A DNA stretch of 64,000 nt, from positions 37,312,501 through 37,376,500 of the forward strand of contig JALMGJ010000008.1 in the NCBI GenBank assembly GCA_023362775.1. The letters are read 5' to 3'. The stretch is from Charina bottae. Its lineage: Eukaryota > Chordata > Lepidosauria > Squamata > Charinaidae. Both the position numbers and the translations under genes were made by a program. Numbering within the stretch: the first letter of the stretch is position 1; each line of letters starts with the position of its first letter. Under the pieces are notes generated by a model that did not search any database, was not told where the DNA came from, and saw only the letters and a program-made list of their open reading frames with translations. This document shows, piece by piece, positions 36,501 through 48,500 of the stretch.

Positions 36501-39500
36501 CTCACCATCAGTGACAAAGCTGTATTCTCTGGTACTTGAAGTCTTCTTCAGAGGCTTCTCCAGGACTGCACTATGGCTGGCTTGGTTCGTAGGTGCGCCC
36601 TGTGATGTGATGGGAGCGTGGACTCTGGCTGCTGGAAGCTGCCCCTTTTCTAATACTAGATGAACCTCCTGCAGAGGGAACCACAATTGGGGGGGGGGGC
36701 GCTTTAATAATCAGACAGCACTTAGCTATGATGGCCAACATACAGAATTAATTGAAGCAGTCTTCTCGGGTGAAGAGTAAGGACGGTTGAGATTCCCTCT
36801 GTTTCTTCCATAACTCCAAACAAGAGGAAAGCTCCTCACCGCCGTAAGAGGCAAAAAGGCTTGAAGAGTTTTACAGGATTTGTTTATCCCTCATCCTACA
36901 GTTCTGGAAAGGACTAGCTAAGAACACAAGGGCTGTGCAAGGCTTCAATCCTTGAATCAAACTGGTAAATCAGTTGGAGTCTTTGAATTATCAGATGGGC
37001 TTTTGTGGTCACCTGATAATCCAGGTGGGCCTTTCTGCTCATACAGAGATACTGACTGTTTGAAATGATCATAACCTTGAATCGGATCTTGGCGGATTTG
37101 CACATCCCCAATACACACCTGGGATCAGCAGTGGTGCCAGCATAGATGCCTTTTTAAAAGCCACAGTGCTAGATTTAACCCTGGCAGCAATTCCCTGCGC
37201 CTAATAAGGGGGAACAGCCAATGCCAGAGTAAGCACTGCTACCACGACTGAGGATGAGTTTGCATATGGTGCAGCAACTGGTTTCCTGTTCCTTCCTGGG
37301 ACTATATAATGAAGGTGCCCAAAGTCAGCATGGCTGCCACCTCGTACCTGGCCAGTGTTTCTCAGGATTTCCACAGCTTGTTTGTGTGTTGCTCCTTCCA
37401 ATGTAATCCCATTAACAGAAAGCACTCGGTCACCTAAGAGCCAACAAGGGATGTTTACAACAATTAAGAGAAGCAAATAAATAAGTCTGGACACAATCTT
37501 CTCTTTGATTCAATAGCCACTAATTTGAGCAAGACACGTGCAGATCAAGAGCATTCCTGAAACCTTCATAACCAAAGCTGGGCTGCAAAAATCCAAACCA
37601 CCACTAGGTAGCAGCAGAGAGAGACAGAAAACCTCACCTCTTTGCTGTCATCTAGTGGTCAACCAGATATCTGCAGGCCAGATTTGGTAGCCATACCCAC
37701 AAGCAGATCTGATTATGGTAATCCCAACTGGTTCCAAGAATGTAAAATCTGAATACTAAGATTTTTTTTTAGAAACATAGCAAATTTGCTGAAGCTAACT
37801 TGAACCGTTTATCTAACTAGCCCAACTGAGTGGGTGTCAGATGGGAGCACTTGGGTTTAACCTAGGACTGTCTATGTTCAAAGCATGGGCTCTTCCACAG
37901 AGCTATGGCCCCTATTTTGAAGCTGCCTTTCACAGAATTGCTATTTATATCAGAACTATCCATTTTGACTAGGAGTGACTCTTTCAAGCAGAATTTTTCT
38001 AGCCCTACCTAGAAATTCTAAAAATTGAATCTGGGACCTTTTGGATTCATAGCATGTCCTCTACCACGCGGCTGTGGTCCCTCTGTCTATCTACTATGAA
38101 TAACAGGCACATCTTCCATTATTTTGTCTAAATATTTGTGTTAAAGGTGTCCAAGTAAGGCCACTCAGATGAGACAGGCAGGTGTGATATTGCAGGCTGT
38201 GTGGTAGTCCTCCTAGAAGAATCCACCGAAGTGTATAAAACTAGGGGAGTACATGCCAGAATTCTTACACATGGATAAGGTGCGGGTTGTCAAGTAGGGG
38301 GCTTGGTGGCTCAGCGGTTTACCTGTCAAGTATATTAAAATTAAGAGCTCATCATCCAATTCCCCTTTGTTCGGAAAAGCTTTCTGATGATCCATGTGGC
38401 AGGGCAAGGGGAAGGGGAAGGGACAACAGCGTGTGAAGACACTTTGCCCCTTGGTTCCAAGTCCTCTACCCTCTGCCCAGTGTTGGGTAAGGCTTTTTTC
38501 TTGAAAGCCGGAGCTTTTCACATTTTGATACTTTCAGCACCTGATACTTACCTTTCTGAATCCTACCATCAGCTTCGGCTGCTCCCTTAGGAATAACTGC
38601 CTTTACATAAAGCCCTCCATGCTTCACACTGGTGTTCACGCCGCCCTGCAGATATAAAGAAGGCATTAAATCAAAATATACATTTTTATCAGAAGACTAA
38701 AACTGAAATACTAATAACTAATCCAATTGCATAAGAAATCCATGCAATTGCAATGCTCATGCAAGCGTTTCAGCAGGAATAAGTAGCAGACAAAATTAAA
38801 CCCCACACGGAGAACAAATGCTTTTTGAGCTACGTGCAAATCAAAGGCAATGGAGAGGCCAGTTCCAGAGTTTCTGGGTACAGATGCAAATGTAAAACTT
38901 TTGGTGTTATGGATGGAGAAAACAGAGTAATTGAGACAGAATACTTATGCATGTTAACAAAGTCATGGCCTTCTGCCTGTACAATAGATTTGCTGAGGGA
39001 ACTAAATTCAGATTTCCTTTCCCTTGTTGAATTCCTGAAAGCTGAGTGGAACATCAAAAGCCGCCATAGCCAAGTGATGTCTTGTTTTGATGCCTTATGA
39101 TCTGGTAAGATGGCCACTATTTCTGGTGAAGATCCTGTACCTTTAATTACTTCATTTCATACTATTTAAGCATCTCACCTTTGCTGCCTTCCATGATGAG
39201 AAAAGCTGAAATATGGATTGCTTCTTGCATAACAATGTGAAAATAAGATTTATTTAGGTATATATTTTGTTTATACTCCATATTTCTACTAGATCAAATA
39301 TCAAGCCAGCTAACTGTAACACAGAATACAAAATAGACTAAAATGAACTACTATATCGATATCTTGCCGATTTTCAGAAAACTCAAGGTGATTTCCCCCG
39401 AAAACAACATTGTGAAGTAGTGGAGTCCATGGTGTTCTCTGAGCCTTGTTGTTTTCTTGCAGACGTTTCATTGCCAGGCTAGGCAACATCTTCAGTTCGC

Positions 39501-42500
39501 ACTGAAGATGTTGCCTAGCCTGGCAATGAAACATCTGCAAGAAAACAACAAGGCTCAGAGAGCACCATGGACTCCACAGTTCAACCCCAAGCTACAAATA
39601 TTCTCTTTGATTGGTATTGTGAAGTAGGCTGGACTGGCGAGTGAGCTGCTCAAAATCACCCAGTAAGCTCTGGGGAGGAATGGGAACTCAAACCTGAGTC
39701 TCCTCAGTCCACATCTGACATCTTAACAACTACACTACACAGACTAACATTAAGTGACAATTGAAAGCCTAGTGAATGTGAGGTTACTGGGAAAGAGTTC
39801 TGTACTAAAGTTAAGAAGAGGCAGAAAAGAGAACCAGGGTGGCTCAGAGATTGCAAAGTGAGCTTTCTCTGAAAAACCCAAGAGTTGCGTAGAGTAATGT
39901 TTTTCAAACTTGGTAACTTTAAGATGTGTGGACTTCAACTCCCAGAATTCCCCAGCCAGCATGCTGGCTGGGGAATTCTGGGAGTTGAAGTCCACACATC
40001 TTAAAGTTACCAAGTTTGAAAAACACTGGCGTAGAGAAACAAGAAGGTGATCTTCTTCAGGACTTTGAATGTGGACTGAAATAGACCTGGATGCCAGTTT
40101 TATCATTGGCTTATCTAAAAACCTGTGCAGGTGTGTATGTACATTTAATATTTAATTAATTATCAGTTCCTATATTTTTGACATGTTTTTCTTGCTTATT
40201 CTTAGCCAGTCATTCATGTGTGGACAGAATATTAGGCATTAACATTCTAATTTTTTAAAATATCTTTGTTCAGGTATATCTGTATCTATTGTTTCTTAAC
40301 ATTTTTTCTCCTGTCTGGTCATAAGCTGTGCATCCTGCAAGTATTTATTTATTGTTAGTTTTATATCCTGCCTCAAGATGACATACCTAATACTCCTTCC
40401 TCCTCCTGTTTTCCCCACAACCACCACCCTGGGAAGTGGGTTGGGCCGACAGAGAGTGACTGGCCTTTCATGCCTAATGGAGGACTAGAACTCACAGTCT
40501 CCTGGTTTCTAGGCCAGCACCTTAACCACTAGACCAAACTGGCTCTCCAATTAATAATATACCATAAATACACAACTGTGAACCATAAAGTACATTTAAT
40601 GGCAGATTTCACTTTAAAAAGAATAACATTGTCAAATAACTGGACAAATGTCCTCTTAATTGTGGTGACCCATGTATGCTTCTTCTAGGATTGGCATAAA
40701 GCATCCCATTCTCCATGCTCCAAATGCTACCCAAAATCCAGAATTGCGATCCTTCAGCTTAATCTTTGGTCTATGATCCAAAGATTGCTATTGAAAGCAC
40801 TTCCTGACACCCCAAAAGCAGCAGTAAATGTAAGAATACATCATCACACATCTCCTTCTGGAGCTTTTCTTTAAAGGGACATTGTCTAGTACCACACAGT
40901 GCATAAACCTGAAATAAGTTTGGTTATCATTTTCTAAAACTGGAAACGAATGCAAAATGAAATGAAATGCAATAAAATAAAATGGAAGCCCTGAAATGCC
41001 ATATATACACTCCCTGTATGTCAAGAAAGACAGAGTGGAATGATACAGTCTTTTAAAGCAGTAGAGTGCCCCTCTGCCTTGCAACTAATGAATCTGCAAC
41101 GTGAATACCTGAGGGACCGTCTTATCCCCATGTTATTGACCCGCCCCACCCGGTCATTCAGAGAGGGCCTGCTACGAACCCCATCAATTAAAGAGTGTCA
41201 TCTGATGGGGTCTAGGAGGTGGGCCTTCTCTGTGACAGCGCCCACTCTATGGAACATCTTGCCCCCAGTGTTGAGACAGATCTCTTCCCTCCCGACCTTT
41301 AGGAAAGAGCTGAAGACCTGGTTCTGCCGCCTGGCATGGGAAGGAGGAAGGGATAGTTCCTCATGGGGGTGGCTAATCCCCTAATTTTATAACTGTCCTT
41401 CTTTTAATTATTCCATTACCATCTGGATTTTCAATTTAATTTATATTTATTGTATAATTGAGATTTTAAACCTTATTTTAACTTGTTTATTGTGAACCGC
41501 CCAGAGTTCCCCATGGGGGGAGATGGGCGGTTAAAGAAATAATAAAATAAAATAAAATAAAATAAAATAAAATAAAATAAAATAAAATAAAATAAAATAA
41601 AATAAAATAAAATAATGTGCCGAGAGAAATATTCTGCTTTCTGATCACCAGAGGGCACTCAGGGGATGCATGAGAAATTGATTTAGCTCCTTTTGTTTTC
41701 TTGCCAGGACGCCAATAACCGCCCTTTAAAAACATGGTGAACCTGGATAAATAATTTACAGGTCTCAATGGATTTACTGCAGGGACGAAAAGTAGAGCAA
41801 TCTGTCAGAAGACTGGGCTGCAACCCTGGACATAATCTCCTGTGAATGAAAACAGCTCTATATGTTAGGACAGCTGCGGGAAATTCACGCTAGAAAAGGA
41901 TGTGGATGTCCTACATAAGCAAATGGAAGTTCAGGCCCACATTTTGCAAATTAGTATGGCCTTTGCAAACCATTATGGCACTGTTTATTTTGCAGTTTAA
42001 TTGAATAGTCTTAGGCTGCCTTTCTAGCTTTGCACTGTTATTTCCCCCCTTTTTCTTATTGCCATGTATATATAAACTTGCCAACTTCAACATTTGAGGA
42101 AGTTAATTACAGTCCCTGTTGCCATAATGTTAGCCTTTAAGGTGCTATACGACTATGCTTGTTTGTTTTATCTTGGACAAATTAGTATTTCCAGATGTTA
42201 GAAAGCAGATGTGCTGACTCTGAAGATACATCTTCACTACGATCCCTCATCTTTGCTTCAAACATACTGTATATTACCACTGTTTTTGATTTGTCTTAAC
42301 TTACTACACAACTTTGGATGCACCATGTTCCTTTCTGTAACACATTTTTGCTAGAAACACATTTTTTCGTATGCTATTTTCAAGCTTCTTTACATATACA
42401 GGAATGGTATTTTATTTATTATGCAGAAACCATTTTTCAATGAAAAAAATAATGTCTTCAGCCTTCTACGGGGTCACTGGCTTTCCCTGTTACTTCCTTG

Positions 42501-45500
42501 TCAGCAGTTTTGCGGCACCGCACAATTGTCCCTATTGCTGTGCTCAGCTCTTTTATGGAGCCAGACAGTTGACCAATGGGAGAAGGCAAAAGCTGGCAGA
42601 CAGCTGACATTCTTCCTCATCCTTTCCTCGCCACATCTGCTTTCTTCAGGGAAGAAAAAGAACTGGGAAAGCCACCCCCCCCCCCACCTACTGTCTGTGT
42701 TGGGGGTGGCACAGCTAAGAGTAGGATGGGAATGTGGATGGTAGCAATGGAGCCCGGAACCTTGATCACAGGAAGAAGGGGAGAAATTCTAGGAGTTGGG
42801 AGGAAGAGCTGGAAGAGGGACATGGGGGACTCTGATCTCAAATCAGAATGTTTGGAAGGGGCTTATATCTGTATATACGTATGAAATGTCTTTAAAAATG
42901 CACATTGCAAAGTCTACACTGCTTACATTTATTTATTTTTGTTATTTGCGGGAGAAAAAAAACCCAGCATAAAACTGATTTGCTTTTATGTATTTAGCTG
43001 CATCACACAGATCTGTAACTATATCCAGGTTTGCCTGACTGCAGGGCGGTTAGGAAAGGTAAAGATTAGCAACAAGCGAGTACTCGACAGTGTCTCTTTA
43101 AGGTCCACTGCTTCCCTGTAAATCATACATTTTAACAGGTTACTTGGAGTGGAGAAAAAGATAAATCATCTAAAAACCTTGTCAAACAGTACCGTGACAC
43201 TTATGCCCAAGCCGTTCTCATTTTTGGCCAGTTTGACTTCAAAGATATCTCCAGGTTTAAGAGGAGTTTTAGAATTCACGGAGCTGGCCAGATTCACCAG
43301 GGAAGGTTCCTTTATGGAAGAAGAAGAAAAAGGCAAAAAGGTTACCCTGTTAAAAAGAATTCACGAGAATGATGTATTTACAGGTAGTCCTTGTTTAGTG
43401 ACCACAACTGGGACCGGCAACTCAGTCGTTAAGTAAAGTAGTCATTAAGTGAAACTGCAACTGTGCTTATGATCTTACTTCAGCTTTCCTTTGCTTTACA
43501 GACCTGCCAAAGTCATAAATGCGAGGACTGCTTGCAAAGTTACTTTTTCATCAACTGTGAATGGTCGCTAAATGAGGCAGTTGCTAAACGAGGACTACCT
43601 GTACTGAGATAGCCAAGGGATTGAAATAGAAAACGTATTCCTATATAAACAGAACACAAAGATATGTATAAAAAGAGCATTATGTTTTAACCAAATATAA
43701 GCATATTTACCCCAGTATAATTGCCATCTACATGTGATAAACAAAGGTAAGACATTTGTGATGCTGTGGCCCATGCATTTACACAAACTTGCCTCTACAG
43801 CAGAGCTTTCCAAAGTGCTGCCGCTGGCAGCACACCAGCGGCAGCGGCGGTGCGCGCACGGCGATGGTGCGGGGGGGCGTGCGGCGGGGCGCGCGCACGG
43901 TGATGGCGGGGGGCGTGCGGTGGCGCGCGCGCACGGCGACGGCGCGCGTACAGTGGCGGCGCGGGGGGCGTGCGGTGGCACGCGCGTGCATGGCGGCCGC
44001 CGTGCACGCGCGCGCCGCCGCTTCCGGGTGGTGTGGCGACACACCACGCTGTGTGTGGCGACACACTTTTGTGTCGCGACACACAGTTTGGAAAGCTCTG
44101 CTCTACAGTGAAGAAATCAATATGCCAATATCTGTGCAGGGGAGGAAAAAATTGCTAAACAGTTCGGCATGCTATAGTCAGTTTGAGTCTAGTGGTCAGT
44201 TTGGTCTAGTGGTTAAGGCAACGGGCTAGAAACCAGGAGACTGAGAGTTCTAGTCCCGCCTTAGGCATGAAAGCCGGCTGGGTGACCTTGGGCCAGTCAC
44301 TCCCTCTCAGTCCTGGGAAGGAGTCAATGGCAAGCCAGGAGACTGAGAGTTCTAGTCCCGCCTCAGGCATGAAAGCCAGCTGGGTGACCTTGGGCCAGTC
44401 ACTCTCTCTCAGCCCTAGGAAGGAGCCAATGGCAAACCAGGAGACTGAGAGTTCTGGTCCCACCTTAGGCATGAAAGCCGACTGGGTGACCTTGGGCCAG
44501 TCACTCTCTCTCAGACCAACTCACGTCACAGGGTTGTTGTTGTGGGGAAAATAGGAGGAGGAAGGAGTATTAGGCATGTTCGCCGCCTTGAGTTATTTAT
44601 AAAAATAATAAAGGCGGGATAGAAAAGTAAATAAATAAATAGTCACATGGACAGGTGTTCAACATAACATCATGTGACTGGACAGTTAATCAGCTGACTG
44701 ACTGGCATTTGGGGGAAGGAGCAAGAAGAGCAAGTGACAAAATGTGTGTCATGACATGATACTAACACTGCTCCTTACATACATCAGATTTTGGGACGCA
44801 AGTAAGTAAAAGTAGGACTTGTGTCATGATGTCATCACATGCAGGTTGTTATTTTGATGTAATTTCAGATTGCTGCAGCCACCTGTGAGCTGACTAGAGA
44901 AGCCTCACATGAATTATTCAGGAAACTTTTTACTGTCAGTTAGAATTACAATCCCGCGACAGTCTGGACAATCATGAGTGGGCTCCACAGAGGTAATTTT
45001 TTCTATATAACTCGACTGCCCCCTAGATGCCCTCTGGAATTTTGCAGGCCAAAATGGTAACCCTAAAGTTGGCACGCCTGAGTTTGCTCAAGGAATGGTA
45101 CTGGCTGGATTCACACACTGCGCTAAGCCAAAAATGGTTGGACTGGCTTTGTCTTAAGTGAGTCCTGCCATCATGGTGTGGGGCAGGGATACACAACTTC
45201 TACCAACTCAAAAGCTGTACTGAATTTGCATTATAGCTCAGTTAAGACATTATGGTAAAACAATCCACTATGATTTCTAATGTGATTTATGTCTTAGCGT
45301 GGTGTGTCAGCCCAGCCACTAGCATTTTCCTTTTGAGTCCGACCCATTTGGGAGAGATTACCAGGCAAGAGGGCAATTTCCCTTCTTTTAATGTCCTTTA
45401 TTCTTCCTCCTTTGCTTCTCTCCAGTTCTCTTGTCAGGGTGAGCCTGAGAACTTCCCGTATCAGCAACCTTTCTTCTTCTTTGTTATGCGAGTTTGCTGC

Positions 45501-48500
45501 TGGCAGTGAATTGGCTATTTATATCTTTCAGTACAAGTGAAAACCACCAATTTGTGAACATAGAAATGATTACGAGCAACTCACAGAACTGCAGCAAGTC
45601 AAGGATCAAAGAACAAAAAGTTGCATAAATCATTCTTTATCAGCCAATTCATCACAGTAATTTGGGCTACCAGATCTGCTAAAGATCCAGACCACTTCCT
45701 GATGTCCTTGTGGTACAGATCTGGTAGCTAGCCCTAACAATAACCCATAAAAATATTGTCAATACCAAAATGTTTTCGGTCTAAATATTAACCAAGTTGC
45801 TCTGAATAAGCAAAACTCCCGTTAAAATAACAAAAATACAAAAGGTGGTTATCTGAACTTAAAAACAATTGACTAGATCAGTGTTTCTCAACCGTGGCAA
45901 CTTGAAGATGTGAGGACTTCAACTCCCAGAATTCCCCAGCTAGCCTTGCACTGACATACAGTGATAACACTAGCAATGCATTTCACCTTGAGAAAACCTT
46001 GGCCACAAATGTTAGCTTAAGGGCATGAGCAGTTGAGCAACAGCACCACTGGCACACAACACCCAGCCCACTTTTCTCTTTCACCTTAACAAGCCTGCTC
46101 TAATGAATAAATGGTTACAGGAAAAGCCATGCAACTGAAATGAACTTTGCCTTTTTCGATGCCGTTTGGTCCTGGCTGCTGGAGTAAGTGGCTTCATCCA
46201 TGTCGGAATCCCCTCGGTCAGAATAGTCAGGGGTCTCTGGCATCCCAGTCGGTTTGGTCTTGATCATGTTGGTCTCTGAAGACGATCCATTCCTCTCACT
46301 GCATTTGGGAGGGCCCAGGTGGGGATTACCGCAATGTTGCGATTCCTGTTGGTCATTGATGTGGTTGCCAAAGCTGCTGTTGGTTTGGCTCTGGGACAGG
46401 CTGGCACTCTCAGTCCTGGAATCTTGGGAGCTCAGGCTCCCGTCCCGTTTGCCTGGGCAAAGACCGGATACACTTCCCGAGGTGGGTCTCCGATGGCTCA
46501 CTGGCCAGTTGTGTTCCTCTGAAGAGGACTCGGCCTCATGGTCTGGCATCAATGAAGACTTTTTAAAATATCCCTTTCTTAGGAGACTGGATGTTGCTAA
46601 GGATAAATGGAAACCCCAATAAGAAAATTATTGAATCACCTTTAAATACACAGATGCGGTATAGATTAGATGCATATGCCTTGCACCCACATGTTCTGGT
46701 CTCCCTCTCTACTGTACTCACAGCTTGGCATTCTGGGATTTAATGTTTCCTGGAATTGTTAACCATAGCCCCCTGTTTTAACTTAACTAGGGAACTATGG
46801 TTATTAGTAGCAGAACATCCTAAATCATGTTTTGGTTTGGTTTAAGTTTTGGGATTTTCCCTCTGATCCTGCTAGCCATCATTTGTTGATTCACTGTAAT
46901 AACTAAACCAGGATATATTATATCTTGCATAGGAATACGGATGGTGGTAAGGACCTATATTAAATAAAAACACATATAAAGAAAAATGCTTGTACGTATC
47001 TCAGAATCAGCCAGATAATTTCCACTCATACTTCAGTTTTTGAAGTTCAAAATGTTCATTCTAAAAGGTAAGGTCAATAAGAGAATTTATAAGCCTGAAA
47101 ACAAATATAAATTAGAACTCCACCCAAATTTGGGAAATCAGAGAATCTGGGGACTAATTTCATGCCAAGTCTATAGAGGTCTCTCATGCTTGGAGAATCC
47201 ATGGGGCTCCTTCCTTAATGGCATTTCAGCTGGCTATGAAAATAGTTTTGTTCCATCTAGTCTAGTTTTTAGCTGCTTTAGTTCTAGCTCTTTGTTTTTC
47301 ACTTTTATTATTTCCATTCTTTTTCTATTTTGAATTTTATTGTCTGTTTCAAATTATCACCATCTGCCTTGGGGATCCCTTCCCCACCGCCCAGGGTCAT
47401 CTGAGCTGAGTTCAAGTATTTGGATACAGAGAGACAAGTAAATTTTTAGGTTCAATTTGGAGTGGCATTGAGTTTTGGCAAGAATGAACTGCACGTTTGG
47501 CTGATGGCTCCTTAGCTAGAGGTTCTACAGTACAAAACCTTGCCAATTAACATCTGGCATAATCAACTGATACAATTAGGTTAAGCGAAAGTCGTTCTAC
47601 AGTACAAAAACTTGATTCAATCACAAAATCATTCAATCACCTTGGAAGAAGTTGGCCATGCCACAGCTAACCTTTCAAAATGCTCTTGCTCTTTTACTTT
47701 TTCCCCTTTTCCCATCAGAATATCAGACTTCGCTTAACCTAATTATATCTTGCAAGGTTTTGTACTGCAGAACCTCTAGCTAAGGAGCCATCAGCAAACG
47801 TGCGGTTCATTCTTGCCAAAACTCAACGCCATTGCAGATTGAACCTAAAAATTTACTTTCTGCTTATAGAAATAGTAACAAACGCTGTGCAGTGCTTTTG
47901 AAGACAAAAAGGTGCTTCAGGGCACATGGGGGTGCAAATGTCAGACCTGTCTGAGATTCCTTAAAGCAAGTCTGTCTTTTCCTGTGACTGTACAGCAGCT
48001 GTTATCAAGAGGCCATTGCCTTTGGAGTGAAAGGCAGGTGCCCTGTTCCTGTACTGCAGAGCTTTCCAAACTTTTCATGTTGGTGACACACCTTTTAGAC
48101 ATGCATCATTTCGCGACACAGTAATAACAGGACTCCCCACCCACTGGCCCACGCGATTGGCTCCCGCCTGCAATCCCCGCCCCCTGGCCCACACGATTGG
48201 CTCCCGTCTGCAAACCCTGTCCCCGGCCCACGTGATTGGCTCCCGCCTGCAAACCCAGCCCCCTGGTTCCCCCCAATCAGCACTTCCAGGTCGTCTGGTG
48301 ACACACCACGACACTGCCGGTGACACAGTAGTGTGTCGCGACACATAGTTTGGAAAGCTATGCTATACTGGGTGCTCCAAAGCTGCTTTTTTCTTTGAAG
48401 TCAAAGCTCTTCACAGTGCTGATAGTGACTCATTTAAGGTCTCTTGTATAGAAAAGCAACCAGAAGAAGAAAAATACTGATTGTGCCTTAATAACGGAAA

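Noticed and set aside
43595..44229. Arg/Ala-rich frames on both strands (also 57154-57560)
   Set aside because: They are the CpG-rich cores of hAT-type elements, where stop codons are rare by composition.
44200..44250. tRNA gene at the SINE heads (also 58797, 29541, 34453)
   Set aside because: The A/B-box similarity is that of tRNA-derived SINEs; no full cloverleaf and anticodon stem is kept.
46136..46150. Canonical GT donor for exon w9 at 46136
   Set aside because: In frame, but GTTGCA is weak and the five added residues have no counterpart; kept as an alternative only.
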